Source: Liopterus haemorrhoidalis
Taxonomy: Eukaryota; Arthropoda; Insecta; Coleoptera; Dytiscidae
Assembly (NCBI GenBank): GCA_963971575.1
Contig: OZ020618.1
Coordinates: 31,114,540 to 31,178,539 of the forward strand
Direction of reading: 5' to 3'
Length of the DNA: 64,000 nt
The notes below the pieces were generated by a model. The model saw only the letters and a program-made list of their open reading frames with translations. It was not told where the DNA came from and did no database searches. The position numbers were made by a program, and so were the translations under genes. Positions 31,794-43,189 of the stretch are shown here, one piece after another. Position 1 is the stretch's first letter, and each line of letters starts with the position of its first letter.

Positions 31794-33160
31794 TATAGAT
31801 GGTATTAAACGTTTTAACATCTAGATAGGCAGCTGTCTAATTATCATATTATAATACGGGGCTTATTGGTTATACGGGATAGTTATACGGGCGACGAGAG
31901 ACGGGGGAAGCCGGTACAAATTACCGAAGTCAGAGCCCGCGACTGGATTATTTTTTTACATATCATTATCCAGATTTGTTACTTGTGATTTTATTGCATA
32001 GTTTATGTATTTAGTTGTCATCTGTTATATGCATTTTGTTTACTTTTGTGATGATTCTGTCAGCACTTTTCCGCGTGAACAATGGGTACATTACGTAAAC
32101 ATATCTTACATAAAACCGAAAAAATAAAGAATAATTTAAATCTCCGTGCAGTTTTTTATCTGTTGTCGGGCCCGATAATTACAGAATTATCGTTTTCGAG
32201 GCGCGGTGCGGCATTTCAATTAACCTGGTGTGGAGGGGGGGGGGTCTCTCTTGGTGCTCCTAGAGTTATAATCGCTTATTTTTAGACGGTTGGCTACCTT
32301 AGCGTAGGTATGTCGACCTTACGACTTCCGAGATAATAATATTAATGTTTCCTGAGAGACCTAAAACATGTATATTTATGTAGCCGGTCTAAAAATGTAA
32401 ATTCTTCTCTTACACTTTGGCTGCTAGATAGGTTTGCTCTTAAAGTTAGTTAGTCTTTTTCTACGTTGACAGTTTTCTGACAGTTTATTTTATATGAAAC
32501 AAGCTTTAGTGAGAGTACCTGTTACTCGCACTCAAACGTAAATGGATCGTCACATGTAATAAATTAATCTTTAACTACATTACACGCGATTCACTAATAG
32601 ATATCAAAATTTGACACTCATTAACCCAATTAAAATGCATATGATATTATTGGTGGCAGTGAGTGGCCCTGTTAGTATGCGAGGGGCGCGAGTTTATACC
32701 TGATACACATACATGTGCATATATCAATACAGCTTGGTATAAATATACCAGCCAGGAATGTAGCGTCACCCTTCTACCATCGGCATAACAGCTATCTCAT
32801 AAACGTGATGTGCAAGTCGCTAATTAATTGAAATGTCCATTACTGGACTCTCCTGTACCGGATGCAATAATAGTGAACCGCGTTTGAGTAATTACGCTGA
32901 AAACGGAAAACTTGTTGAAGACTAACTCAGTTAAATTTTATGTTTATCATGTAACATGCGAGTCAAACAAACATAAAAGAATATTGTTATTTTATCAACT
33001 GACACTAATGATGTCGAGTCAATATTTGCATACTTTTTTTTGTGTCGAAGTTCACTTCAAATGCGACTATTGGATATTACAGCGGCTATCATTGCAAATC
33101 AGACATAATTAATATACTTTATCTACGACCATCAAATATTAAATGCATTATGTAACTGTA
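31794..33160. other. DNA without recognisable genes
   Basis: Includes a run of ten G residues near 32233-32244. Short plus-strand open frames (for example 32082-32285, 32912-33112) have no recognisable motif. Confidence 0.4.
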
Positions 33161-33345
33161 AATACATAATGCTGTTCATATTGCACAAATGTAAAAAAAG
33201 GAGACGCGCATGCGCGCTTACCCCGAGAAATTTACGTTTTTTTACACTGCAAATTATTATTTAGTAAGTTAGTTGGTTAGTTAAAATATATGGTGCACAG
33301 CAATGATGACTATTTGCGCGTCACACAGCCCATCTTTATAACTAA
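33160..33345 (-). repeat. I-clade 3'-end stub plus shared flank (inverted copy)
   Basis: TTAGTTGGTTAGTTAAAATA followed by GGTGCACAGCAATGATGAC is the inverse of the I-clade 3' terminus. The adjoining TTTTTTTACACTGCAAATT and CATATTGCACA flank matches the one at 26630-26720 in reverse. A GCGCATGCGC palindrome lies at 33204-33219. Confidence 0.6.
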
Positions 33346-33579
33346 AATTTATATAGAGGATAATATATATAAATTATTATTTTTATATTTATTTCTATTC
33401 TTTCCTATATAATTCCGTATTGCTATTAAAATTGTGTCAAAATCACTGAACCGATTTCGATGTATCATGGCTTGAACGAAAGAGCTCGGTCCCAGGATGT
33501 GGGGAAAAATAAAATTATTTAAAAAAAAAAAAAAATAAATAAAAAATTTCAACTCATATTGTCCCATAAAATATTACAT

Positions 33580-34285
33580 TAATTTAATTAAAGCCATGAA
33601 TTACAGAGTAACCAAAATATCAGAACCAGAATTTTTAAACAAAAATAGAAAAAAGTTAGAAAATCAATTCGTAGAAAATTCATACCCTAGAAAATTTGTT
33701 AATAAAATCATATTTTCACCTGAAAATAACTCGGACCTTTCTTCACAACCTATTCGAGAGAATCCTGATAATACGGATGAAGTAAAATATTACAGCTTGT
33801 TGTTTATAAATGAAATATCACCCCACATAAAGAAATTATTAGAAGACAGTTTAATAAAAATTGCAGATAAAAGTGCATTTACTACTAAACCATTATTCTC
33901 TAATTTAAAAGTAAAAACATCCATTTTTGAATAACGCAACACTGTATACCAACTAAATTGTCTTACATGCAATAAAGATTACATAAGACAATCATCTTAA
34001 ATGCTTAAAAATCGCATAACAGGCCATAGGCACAGATTAGTACTACTAGTAATCTGTGCCATAGGTCTGAAGCGAGATGTAAACCTAATACTTGTAAACT
34101 AGCTGAACACGTACACAAACTAAAACATGAAATTGAATATCAGAATCCTAAAATCTTAGCAATTGTAAACAATACATTTAAACGTAATTTCATTGAAATG
34201 TGCAATATAGTCCATAACAAAAACAATTTGAATAATAAGTCAGATATTAACAATTTGAGTATATATTTTTTAATTTAATGGCTTT
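33580..34285 (+). pseudogene. Penelope-like element C-terminal fragment
   Basis: The open segment 33596-33934 contains VENSYPRKFVNKIIF, then a DEVKYYSLLFINEISPHIKK block and KPLFSNLKVKT, the linker before the nuclease in Penelope-like proteins. After a stop it continues NTVYQLNCLTCNKDYIRQS, corresponding to the GIY-YIG motif with the YIG Gly changed to Arg. Then, in a shifted frame, LAEHVHKLKHEIEYQNPKIL leads to a stop near 34275. It is inactive. Confidence 0.75.
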
Positions 34286-34800
34286 TGCTGCTGTGACAGT
34301 TAGCCAGGACAATTTTTATTTGTGAAAAATTCCATGCCTGAACGGGATTCAGAGTATAATTTATAGTAACCTTATAAACAAACAATATATTTAAATTTGA
34401 ATTTAAAACGTTTGGGCGGGATTGATGTGAATTCTCTATTCTTGATTTGCGTTTTTAAACTTGACTTTGCGCGTTAATTTAGTTGTTAATTTGACAGTAT
34501 TTTTATGTATTTTTTTGATTCAACAAAAAAAGAAGAATCACGTTCTTCCGGTTAACCTCTTAGCTCAACAGTGGTTTCTTGTGACCATGTGCGTTATCTT
34601 ACAACTATGTTAAAATATTAAATTATGTACACATTATAACATCCCAAGAGTTTTATTAATGGAAATATCTATCAGTTTTGATTATGTATAGTTAGAACAT
34701 CGATGTAAAACCACCTTTATATGACACTTAAATATTTCGTAAATAAAATTTTCAAATAGATTTAATTATTCACATTGTTAATTTTCAGAAAAAACAAATC
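34286..34800. other. Non-coding interval between Penelope pieces
   Basis: No gene seen. Probably the Penelope 3' untranslated region and unrelated DNA. Confidence 0.35.
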
Positions 34801-35215
34801 ATTGATGTCAAGAATTTTGTATATTATAGGCCCTGAATAAAGAATTAAAATAAAGCCGAAATATCGGACATTTGGAATAAATGTCTTTAAAAAACTTTAT
34901 TTAGCATCAGTCCAAGAGTGCATATCTCAATATATATATATATATATATATATATAACTCACAGTGGCCGATAATCGTAAATTTCTGGTCTAATCACCCT
35001 ATGTCATTGAAGGTCAACTCCCTCAACAATGTGCTGGACCATGCCATAAAATTAGCACATCATAATTACAGAACTAAAAACCTCCAAAAAGTATAAATAG
35101 AATTTATTAATAATAACTACCCTCCCAACTTCATTAACAAATGCTTTAAAAAAAGAATATGGGCAGCAAATAATTCTAAACCCATAAATAAAACAGATAA
35201 TAATAATAAATATAC
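34801..35215 (+). mobile_element. Penelope terminal repeat and start of a second partial copy
   Basis: CCGAAATATCGGACATTTGG and a spacer lead to an (AT)n run at 34931-34956, resembling the minus-strand arrangement at 22608-22770. It is followed directly by a piece of Penelope reverse transcriptase: SNHPMSLKVNSLNNVLDHAI with KLAHHNYR, then FINNNYPPNFINKCFKKR. Head-to-tail partial copies are the usual organisation of Penelope insertions. Confidence 0.6.
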
Positions 35216-35335
35216 TAATATAATACTAATATAATACTAATAAATATAATAAATATAGTCACTAGACTATAATAGTCACTAGATAGTCACTAGACTAGTC
35301 ACTAGACTATAAAGTCTAGTGACTACGCTCCATAA
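35216..35335. repeat. Short palindrome-rich tandem repeats
   Basis: Tandem AATATACTAATATAATACT units, then repeated TAGTCACTAGACTA units in both orientations to about 35325. Confidence 0.7.
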
Positions 35336-36382
35336 TTTACGTTGATACTGCACTTGATGATAATGGAATGCCATTTGGCACACGTGTTCCTTCTAAAAAT
35401 TAATTAATTTTGACCCGCAGCACCTATTTGTGAATCGAGGCAAATTTAAGATGGCGGCGAAACTAGCGCGCCAATTACGATAACGATAACTAATTTTTAT
35501 GATACAGCGAAATAGCTAAATACATATTTGTACAATGGACCTTTAGTTACAATTTTCCGCGTCGTACGCGAATTTCCGTCACTTAGTTTACAAGATACCG
35601 TCCATAATTCATTCTCAGACGCAAAAAAGTGTTTTCCGAAATGGCTAACGAATTTCGAATGATATGGTTCGTTTTCTATTAATTTAATGCCGTAGATTAC
35701 GAATCTGTTATCAAAATGGCGAAAATTTTAAATTTTGATAGATTTTTTTCCCAAATTCGAGACATGATGTATATGTATAATATGCAATCTATATGTATAA
35801 AAATTAATATTTGTGGCTATGTCCGGAAATTCTAACCCACCAGATATGCTACCGAGTTGAAATTTTGCATATAGGTAGGAAATGCCTTCATCATAACTAG
35901 AAAAATCGAAAATATCAAAAAAGTCCCATCAGAAACGGGAAATTAATAATTTTGTTTTTAATTATATTGGACCATTGAAACCTTTATGAGACTTTCAGCG
36001 AGAACGCGGGAATTTCTCTTTACTTAATACTTGACTGTATGACTATACTGACTTCGTCGAGCGTTCGGCCAATATCGGAAATGACCACAAACATTAATTT
36101 CAATGGATGGATGCTTTGTTAGAAATGATTAGAGTTTTTGTTATTCAATTATTTAGCAAAACTTATGATCATAGTTTTTGATTAGTGTATGCAAAGGCAA
36201 CACCTATTTTCTGGTTTTTTATTTTTGCGGATATTTATGAATTTTGTTATTTTATTTATTTATCTATTTTTTCCAAGTTCCATTTGATTGCGCTCGATTA
36301 GCATTTTTTTTAGTGTGAGCTATTTGCATATTCTTTTATTTTTGTTTAATAAAATCTTCTTCTATACATATAAAAGAGAATA
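35336..36382. repeat. Repeat unit copy 1 and surrounding AT-rich DNA
   Basis: The segment 35816-35990 (TGTCCGGAAATTCTAA...ACCGAGTT(G/A)AAATTT...GGAAATGCC) recurs at 37617-37775, on the other side of a hAT insertion. It looks like an internal unit of a larger non-coding transposon. No gene. Confidence 0.6.
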
Positions 36383-37615
36383 TTTATGTGCAGGGCCGGC
36401 CAGAGGGCGGTGCGAACGGTGCGACCGCACAAGGCCCTGCGCTTCGTGAGGCCCCGCGCTTCGTAAGGCCCCGCGCCACCCGAGTTTTTTTTTTTTTTAT
36501 TTATCACCACCACGAAAATTTATTTGGCTTTTTGTACAATTCAGACAATATACAAAAGATGACTGTAGACGATCTGCTTATATGTTGCAAAGATTTATAT
36601 TTGTGTTTAAAAGACTGCATTGATTGTACAGACATTTTATATGAAATTAAAATGTGTCTAGAAATTAAAATGTGCCTAGAAATACAATTTTAGAAATTTT
36701 AGAATATATTTACAAGAACAATTTATCTGAATTTTATCCCAATTTTGTAACTGTTTTGAAAGTAATACTGACAATTCCAGTAACAGTTGCATCGGCAGAG
36801 AGATCCTTTTCGAAACTGGAAATAATAAAAAATTATTTACGATCTTGTATAAGTCAGGAGCGATTCGCTTCATTGGCAATTTTGTCAATCGAGTCCGAGT
36901 TGGCAAGAAAACTAAATTATGACGAGATAATTAACAATTTTGCAATAAAACATGCCAGAAAGAATTAGTCATCATTACTGGTACGGCCGTCAAGGCCCTT
37001 GAAGGCCATAGCCGTCTCAATCGTCTTCCGCCATTCCTTCCGATTTTGTGTTATTGTCCTGCTGTTGTGTGCACCGATAGATCGAGCATCCTGTGTTACA
37101 CATTCAACCTACCTAAGCTTTGGTCTACCTCAATTCTACTACCTACTGGCACAATGGCACAATACGAAAATCTCTTTGTACATGGTCATTGGCTCCAGTC
37201 CATCCTAGTCGATTTAATTAAACTTTTTTCTTCATACCGATTAAACAGTTTGAAATTATATCCGCATCTCAATAAGGCACTTTTGCATACGGTCTAAAAC
37301 ATTATATGGGCATCTGGATCGCGTCATGATTTCAGTACTGTTTTCAGAATGAGATTTCATAACAAAAGGTTTTTTATGGGCAGTGGTCGTTATGAAATAG
37401 GTATTTAAAGATCTTTTTAGCTATTTATGTTATTTTGTAAAATATTAATTATAATTATTCATAAATTATTAGTGTAATATGTACAAATAATAAGTGCAAT
37501 ATTGCAAATTACAAATATTTTGAATGTGTTTTTTTTTTAGAAGAAGAAGAAAAAGGCCCCGCACGAACATCTTGCACCGGGCCCCGCTTTTTCTCGGGCC
37601 GGCCCTGTTTATGTG
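36383..37615 (+). mobile_element. hAT element with partial transposase and 8-bp duplication
   Basis: The element at 36391-37607 (1217 bp) has inverted termini CAGGGCCGGCC and GGCCGGCCCTG and is flanked by TTTATGTG (36383-36390, 37608-37615). GC-rich AGGCCCCGCGCTTCGT repeats occupy the left end, and GGCCCCGC motifs the right. The interior keeps the C-terminal hAT dimerisation domain. Positions 36975-37300 are GC-richer sequence of unknown origin. Confidence 0.93.
36560..36968 (+). pseudogene. hAT transposase C-terminal dimerisation domain
   Basis: The frame 36672-36968 reads LKVILTIPVTVASAERSFSK, KLEIIKNYLRSCISQERFAS and LAILSIESELARKL, the hATC dimerisation region of ZMYM1-like hAT transposases, ending at a natural stop. 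A short upstream piece in another frame (36560-36690) contains LYLCLKDCIDCTD and likely belongs to the same protein. The BED finger and catalytic region are absent. Confidence 0.88.
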
Positions 37616-38160
37616 TATGTCCGGAAATTCTAATCCATTTCCAGTTATGGTACCGAGTTAAAATTTGCTATACAGATGGAAATGCCGTTAATAAAACAGA
37701 AAAAAAAGTCGTTTCAGAAAAAAGAAATCATGAATTTTGTTTTAAGTTATATTGGTACGTCTATATACTTCTGAAACATACAGTTAGAAGACAAGAATTT
37801 CCTGTACCTGTTCAAGTCGCCTGAGATTTCATATGCTAACATTGAGTTTAATAATTTTTAATAACTGAAAAATTTATCAATTCATATGGGCTTACATTAT
37901 CTATATAAATAAAACTAAAGGCTACATCTGTTTATTTATTTATTTAAATATTTATCTCCCTCATTTTTGGTTTTTACACGTTTTAGAATATAATAGAAAT
38001 ATAAGAAGATATTAGCAATATAATCAATTTCTGTCTGTTTGTCCGAGTTTCACGCAAAAACGGCTGGATATATTTTAACGTAATTTGGTGTGATGATAGA
38101 GTAAAACCAGAATTAAAACATAGGCTATAAGGCATCTCAAAATTTTTATTCTAAGAGAGT
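37616..38160. repeat. Repeat unit copy 2 and a Helitron-like 5' segment
   Basis: 37617-37775 matches 35816-35990. At about 37898 ATCTATATAAATAAAACTAA resembles a Helitron 5' terminus (5'-TC after an A), followed near 38060 by AAAACGGCTGGATATATTTT and TTGGTGTGATGATAGA, a block common in insect Helitrons. No 3' CTRR hairpin was located, so the call is weak. Confidence 0.4.
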
Positions 38161-38164
38161 GTTA

Positions 38165-39200
38165 CGAGGTTAAAACTATTTACTAAAAACCTTTACATAT
38201 CTCTGTTCTTATTGACATGACAGCAAAAAAATATATAACAAATATTGTTAATAATAAGAAAAAAAAATCTTTTCTGTTCGATACATTTTTTCAGTTGATT
38301 GAATATTTCGTAAATTAAGAGGGAGACCTAAAATTAAAAATTTTATATATCCCTTATTATTTACATCAGTAAAAATGTGTATAGCAGATATTTTTTCTGA
38401 ATGAATTATTTCATTTAAATCAGTGGCGTAGTCAGGATTTTTTTGCAGGGAAGAAGGGCCCGGAAGACAGAATTATTTAAATTATAAATAATATTCTCAT
38501 TTTTTTAAAAATTCGCGCTTCTAAAAAAAAAAAGGTAATCTCCTCCCAAATTCAAGTTAAGAGCAAAAACAAAAAAAAGGTCCTCGCCTCCCAAATTCAA
38601 ACCAAGAGCAAAAAAAAGGTCCTTACCTCTTCTAGGGGGAGGGTCGCCCCCCCTTGGCTGCGCCACTGATTTAAATGAATATTTTGGGAAGTTGCGGGAA
38701 GGACACCTTAAAAAAACTGTTTTAATATTTCACATATTATTGACTTAACAGCAAAAACGTATAGGACCAAAATGATTTATAATAAGAAAATAAATTATTT
38801 ATGTTCCACGTATTTTTCAATTGGATGAATATTTTGGTGAGTTACGGGAGGACACCTTGAAACAATACTTTTGAAATAACTGGTTTATTAATAGTAATAA
38901 AAAATAAATAATTTTTTTCCACGCATTTTATTTTGGAACTGGGGGGGGGGAGCTAAAGCAAAAATCTTGATATAACTTGTTTTATAACTCGTTTTATTTA
39001 TTATACATCAAAAATATACATATATGACAATTTTCTTAAAATAAAGAAACGATTATTTTCTGTTTAGTGCAGTTTTTAATGCATATTTGGCGGGGGAGGG
39101 CTAGAGTAAATATATCACTTATTATTGACTTAACATAAAACATGTTGTTTAACAACAAAAGATGTTTAAAATATATAAACAAATCTTTTCTATTTAATAC
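38165..39200. repeat. Degenerate ~120-170-bp tandem array, interrupted by a MITE
   Basis: Variants of TATTGACTTAACA(G/T)(C/A)AAAA, CTTTTCTGTTC(G/C)A(T/C) and GAATATTT(C/T)GTAA(A/G)TTA recur near 38215, 38290, 38740, 38810, 38900 and 39120. The hAT MITE at 38421-38668 splits one unit. Possibly the minisatellite core of a Helitron-like element. Confidence 0.5.
38413..38676. mobile_element. hAT MITE, CAGTGGCG family (copy 2)
   Basis: The element at 38421-38668 (248 bp) begins CAGTGGCGTAGTCAGG and ends CCTTGGCTGCGCCACTG. It is flanked by ATTTAAAT (38413-38420, 38669-38676). Internally it has duplicated CTCCCAAATTCAA units. Confidence 0.9.
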
Positions 39201-39202
39201 AT

Positions 39203-39318
39203 CTGTGGCGTCTGTTGCGCTGGTTTCGTAGGAGAGACGCAGGCGTCGCGGCGTCACATAGGTCTACGACTAAGATTGTAACCCAATTGAAATTCTCGTG
39301 AGTGAAATAGGACATGTA
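39203..39318. repeat. Dispersed repeat, internally deleted copy
   Basis: GTTGCGCTGGTTTCGTAGGA...CTACGACTAAGAT is followed directly by TAACCCAATTGAAATTCTCG. At 57567-58432 the same two blocks are about 745 bp apart. This copy therefore lacks the middle. Confidence 0.75.
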
Positions 39319-40000
39319 TAAGATTAATTGATTCTAAAATTTAAAATAATAAATTTAAATTGTGAAAATTCAAGTAGATTGTGACATAAATAACATGCGC
39401 ACGCAGCTATAAATCCACAGTGCGGTGCGTACAAAATACAAGGAGTAAGTATAAATTGACATTTGTACTCACGCATCCTGTATCACAATACGGAAAATAA
39501 TACTTATCCCGGAAGACAGATACTGAGGTTGGCTTCAGTTATACACAATCGGATTATGCAATCCCTGGTGAAATCGCCGATGTAGAGTGATTACTGGCCC
39601 AACTTCTGGAGTGGTTTTGGTTCTCCTGGTTCGTGTCTGGTATCTTGCCAGTTCCAAATTTACGCTTCTTGAGAGCTTTATTTATAGATATTTTTGATAG
39701 TGAAAAATATCCATAAATCTTGAAACTGCTTAACGCAGTACTAAACGGGGGTTTTTTATCGTTAAAAACGTAGATCCCGTACGGTGGTCAAGCGATAAAT
39801 ATGGTTTACAAAATAGCTCGCACCCTCGTCTTTGAAAACCTGAAGCACTGTACACTAGGCTCACAAAGCCTTGTTTAGTAAAACAACTTGTGGGGCCACT
39901 AATGCACAGGCCAAATAATATTTAAAAAAAAAACTCAAAAATGACGTTTGTTCTCGTTGCTAGACAAGCGAAAAGTCACTGTATCAGACAGAAGTATACA
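39319..40000. other. Unassigned DNA, possibly retrotransposon-derived
   Basis: No clear protein. Includes the inverted pair GATATTTTTGATAG and GAAAAATATC near 39687-39712. It may be the decayed 3' end of the BEL/Pao element to the right. Confidence 0.35.
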
Positions 40001-40770
40001 AGATTCTAGCGGTTCATACAATGAACGCTTAAATTGTATATAGAAATAAAAAATGATAAAAATTACCATGAGCGGTAATTTCGAATGATTTTGCGACTCA
40101 AGTGGTCGCAACATACTGCCGGCCAAAACGTATGTTTTTAACTTTGGGTAAGATAATGAACAATAAGGATCGACACAGGTTCATTACAACGGCTGAACCG
40201 GTTCAATCGGTAAAGGGGCCAGTTTCACGACTGGTCTAACAAGTTCGCCTCGATTGGATTTAACAGTGGCACTCGTACCACGTTGTCTTTCCCGGGTCGC
40301 CTGAACTGGTCATATGCCGGGTTCAAGATAATACTGCTTAAATGTCCTGTACTCTTCACAAAGTGTAGGAATATTGTTGAGTCTGGTGCGCAGCGATTGA
40401 TAGCAGGCATTAGCAGATCCAAGAGATCTGCTTAATTCAACGGTGTCGTTCTTGAACAGGAGCGGCACTACATACCGGCTATCAGCCGTGCGTGAATGCT
40501 GTTCATCAAACAGCTTCTCCGCTTGGAGTCCCTCCAGTGTCTGAACAAATTTATACGGAATTTCCTCTAACTACCAGAACTGTTGTAGCGTTTGACATCG
40601 TCCACCGAAATGTGAAGAGAGTTGAGATTCCGGTTGTGGCCCTTCATAGGGTCTTGACAACTCGTCGTTGTCAAGACGTTTCTCGAATCGGTTGCGTATA
40701 TTGGTGTCTAGTTTGAAAGAGAGTAAGACGGCGAGAATCTTACTCCACTGATCTATTGGTTCATCAATAG
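40001..40770 (-). pseudogene. BEL/Pao gag end and decayed pol start
   Basis: The minus strand reads WSKILAVLLSFKLDTNIRNR at about 40740-40680, the end of the BEL gag domain, then LDNDELS. Further along, ANACYQSLRTRLNNIPTLCE with EYRTFKQYYLE near 40400-40320 resembles the linker preceding BEL reverse transcriptase. Frames break repeatedly and no catalytic RT motif remains. Confidence 0.6.
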
Positions 40771-40771
40771 C

Positions 40772-41506
40772 TCATAGAGAAGCTAGATGTCGCCTTACCT
40801 TAGAAACGAAGGTATTTACACTGTCGTAAGATGTGCTGTCGAGTTTAGGAGTGTTGATAATACCTTCTACATGGAGCATCGCAATGAGACGTCTGCGTTT
40901 ATACTTTTGAGTGAGGGTGGCTAACTCCGCCGCGTAGTTCTCATCAGTCAACTTAAAGTCCTTGATGGCAGCAAGGGCTGGGCCAAATAGGAAAGATTTA
41001 AGGTACTGTAACTTTTTCACGGGTGTTAGTATTTCCATGGAGTCAACTGAACTCATGAAAAGGTCATAAAACAACTGCCAGTTGGCGAGATCTCCATCGA
41101 AGGGCTGAATGTTGAATTCAGGGAGTTTAGTCTGATTCATAATCGTTTGATTCAGGACTTCATGGGGATCAAAGACGTTCATAGGATGTCTCTCCTCTTT
41201 TACAAATTGTGGCTGTTTACTAGTAACTATAAGGTGATCAAATTGGGTCATAACTTCATCGTACTCGCTGAGCAAGGCTTCTTGCATTCTCTCGTTCTCG
41301 GGTAAGGCTAGCAATTTCATTTGACATTCTTCAAACCCTTCCATTTTCGATGTTAAATGTTCAAATTGGGCTTGTACTAGAGGAATGTCATCTGAGGTGC
41401 TTGAAGCTTGTGATAACGATTTATTTAATCGAGTAATGAACCTCGTACAAAGCAATTTCTTGGAGTTTAATTGGTTAATGTTTGCCATGGTGAGCTGTGT
41501 TGACAA
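40772..41506 (-). CDS. BEL/Pao gag polyprotein fragment (DUF1759-type)
   Basis: An uninterrupted 244-codon frame. The N-terminal half has heptad-like polar helices. The C-terminal half carries the capsid-like domain: TKLPEFNIQPFDGDLANWQL, YDLFMSSVDSMEILTPVKKL, QYLKSFLFGPALAAIKDF and LTDENYAAELATLTQKY, which match the BEL/Pao gag family. It continues in a shifted frame into the WSKIL segment. No knuckles or paired LTRs are found. The region upstream (41507-42089) is probably its 5' leader, cut by the palindromic element. The host probably gains nothing from it. Confidence 0.82.
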   Translation of the reverse strand: MSTQLTMANINQLNSKKLLCTRFITRLNKSLSQASSTSDDIPLVQAQFEHLTSKMEGFEECQMKLLALPENERMQEALLSEYDEVMTQFDHLIVTSKQPQFVKEERHPMNVFDPHEVLNQTIMNQTKLPEFNIQPFDGDLANWQLFYDLFMSSVDSMEILTPVKKLQYLKSFLFGPALAAIKDFKLTDENYAAELATLTQKYKRRRLIAMLHVEGIINTPKLDSTSYDSVNTFVSKVRRHLASL

Positions 41507-42083
41507 TCTGGATAGTTACGATAGAGTTGTAGGCCCAGCCGTAAAGGCGAATTAGTAATTTGTACGTTAATAATTACGGGCCTTGTAGAATACGCCACCG
41601 GCCGTGGCGGAGAGTTGAAGTGCTCGGAGGAGGTTACAACGTATCTAGATTAACGGTATTCGAAATTCGGTATACTAAAATCCTAAACAAGGATTAGAGT
41701 GCGTCCTGAGGGCACGTAGTAAATTTGAATAGCAATACGGGTTAATGTTCCGTATTAGTCCACCACAACTAGGCTTGTATGCTTAGAATGAATTATATCA
41801 TAACGTTAGAAACGAGAAGACATAGTCATAAGAGTGGGGAGCCAAAAGTAATCATTCATGCATCTGTAGTTGACAGATAAATACGCAAGAACGTTCGAGG
41901 AACGTTCGAATATAACTGATATTTTTGGAACTCTTTATGAAGTTAATGTTTTTCAAAATACGTATACTATAAATCTCATTGGAAACAGATAAAAATTCCT
42001 TATGAGTACCTGTTTATATACGTATAGCGAGTTTAAATTTGTTCTGTTTAAAATTTTTACCATCTAAACCTAACCTAATTAGT
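41507..42083. other. Probable retrotransposon leader and left flank of the palindrome
   Basis: No gene. The stretch 41925-42005 (GATATTTTTGGAAC...TTCAAAATACGTATACTATA...AATCTCATT) is similar to 56605-56680 on the far side of the palindrome, in the same orientation. Confidence 0.5.
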
Positions 42084-42799
42084 TTTATCAGTAGTATAGC
42101 TATATACGTTTCGCCTCATTTCAAGGCCACATAGACACTTTACTTCCACATTTTACTTTCTCGTCCCATCCCCCTCCACATTTTACTTTCTGGTCACATC
42201 GCCAGGTGTTTTCAAGAAGGTCATATTTTTCAGACGTTGCGTGTTTAGCCCGAGGCGAGTTGCAACCTTAATTTCACACCCCGCCCCTAGCCTAGCCTAG
42301 ACATCTAGCCTAGTTATTGTCGTTAGAATGTGAGGTCATATTTCCGTTAGAATGTTGAGGTCATAGTTCTATTTAATTTAAATTAATCTAATGATCTGAA
42401 AAAGGGTCATTAAATAAAACATGGTTTGTATATTTTTCACATGTGAATTTATTGAAAACATAAAACATTACAAATATATCATTACACACACACTTTTATC
42501 ATATTTGACAGTATAGATATTATAAGCAGTTCATTTTTGTAAGAACAAACTAAGAGTAAATTTTGTTTTCAACAGTTTGCACCACTGAAACTGTATGTCA
42601 TGTTGGTATTACAGAAAAATAATTTGAAAAGTCAGATTTTAAATATTGTTATTTAAAAAATATCATTTGTCTTATTTCATTTTGAATAAGAAAAGTAGTA
42701 TACTTATATATTTAAAATTTAAAAGGGTAATTAAATAAAATAAAACATAGTTTGTATATTTTTCATATGAAAAAAATGTATTACACTGATTAAATTACA

Positions 42800-43145
42800 A
42801 AATCTGATAATAAAAATAAAACTATATCGAGCATATTTAATAAGGAATTAAATAAAAATCATGGAAATGATATCGAAGAAATAACTATAAACAGTACAGA
42901 AATTAAAGACGTGGAAAACATCGCGAACCATTGCAACAAATATTTTTTAGAAATTCCCACTAAAATTACAGAGTAATTAAATATAAATATTAGTTCAAAT
43001 TTTGTCCATGAAATAAATCAGTAGGTATTCCTAGAACCGGTAAATGAAAATGAATTAATTAATATAATTTCAAATTTAAGTAATACTAATTCTGCAGGTC
43101 CTGACGGTATAAATAGAAAAATATTAAAATCAAGTATTATATAAA
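42800..43145 (+). pseudogene. Captured non-LTR reverse transcriptase fragment (left arm)
   Basis: The plus strand reads with two stops through NDIEEITINSTEIKDVENIA, a NHCNKYFLEIPTKI block and then ENELINIISNLSNTNSAGPD followed by GINRKIL. SAGPDGI is the canonical N-terminal finger motif of Jockey/CR1-type RTs. It ends abruptly at the start of module A. Because the inverse is present at 55391-55732, the capture predates formation of the palindrome. Confidence 0.75.
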
Positions 43146-43189
43146 TCACAGATACATAAAAGTTTAAAGATTAAAAATCAGACAATTCA

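Noticed and set aside
32082..33112. Short plus-strand ORFs of 66-67 residues
   Set aside because: No homology pattern, low complexity, and no splice or promoter context.
36999..37297. Plus-strand ORFs in the GC-richer part of the hAT element
   Set aside because: Overlapping frames, no conserved motif, probable non-coding insert.
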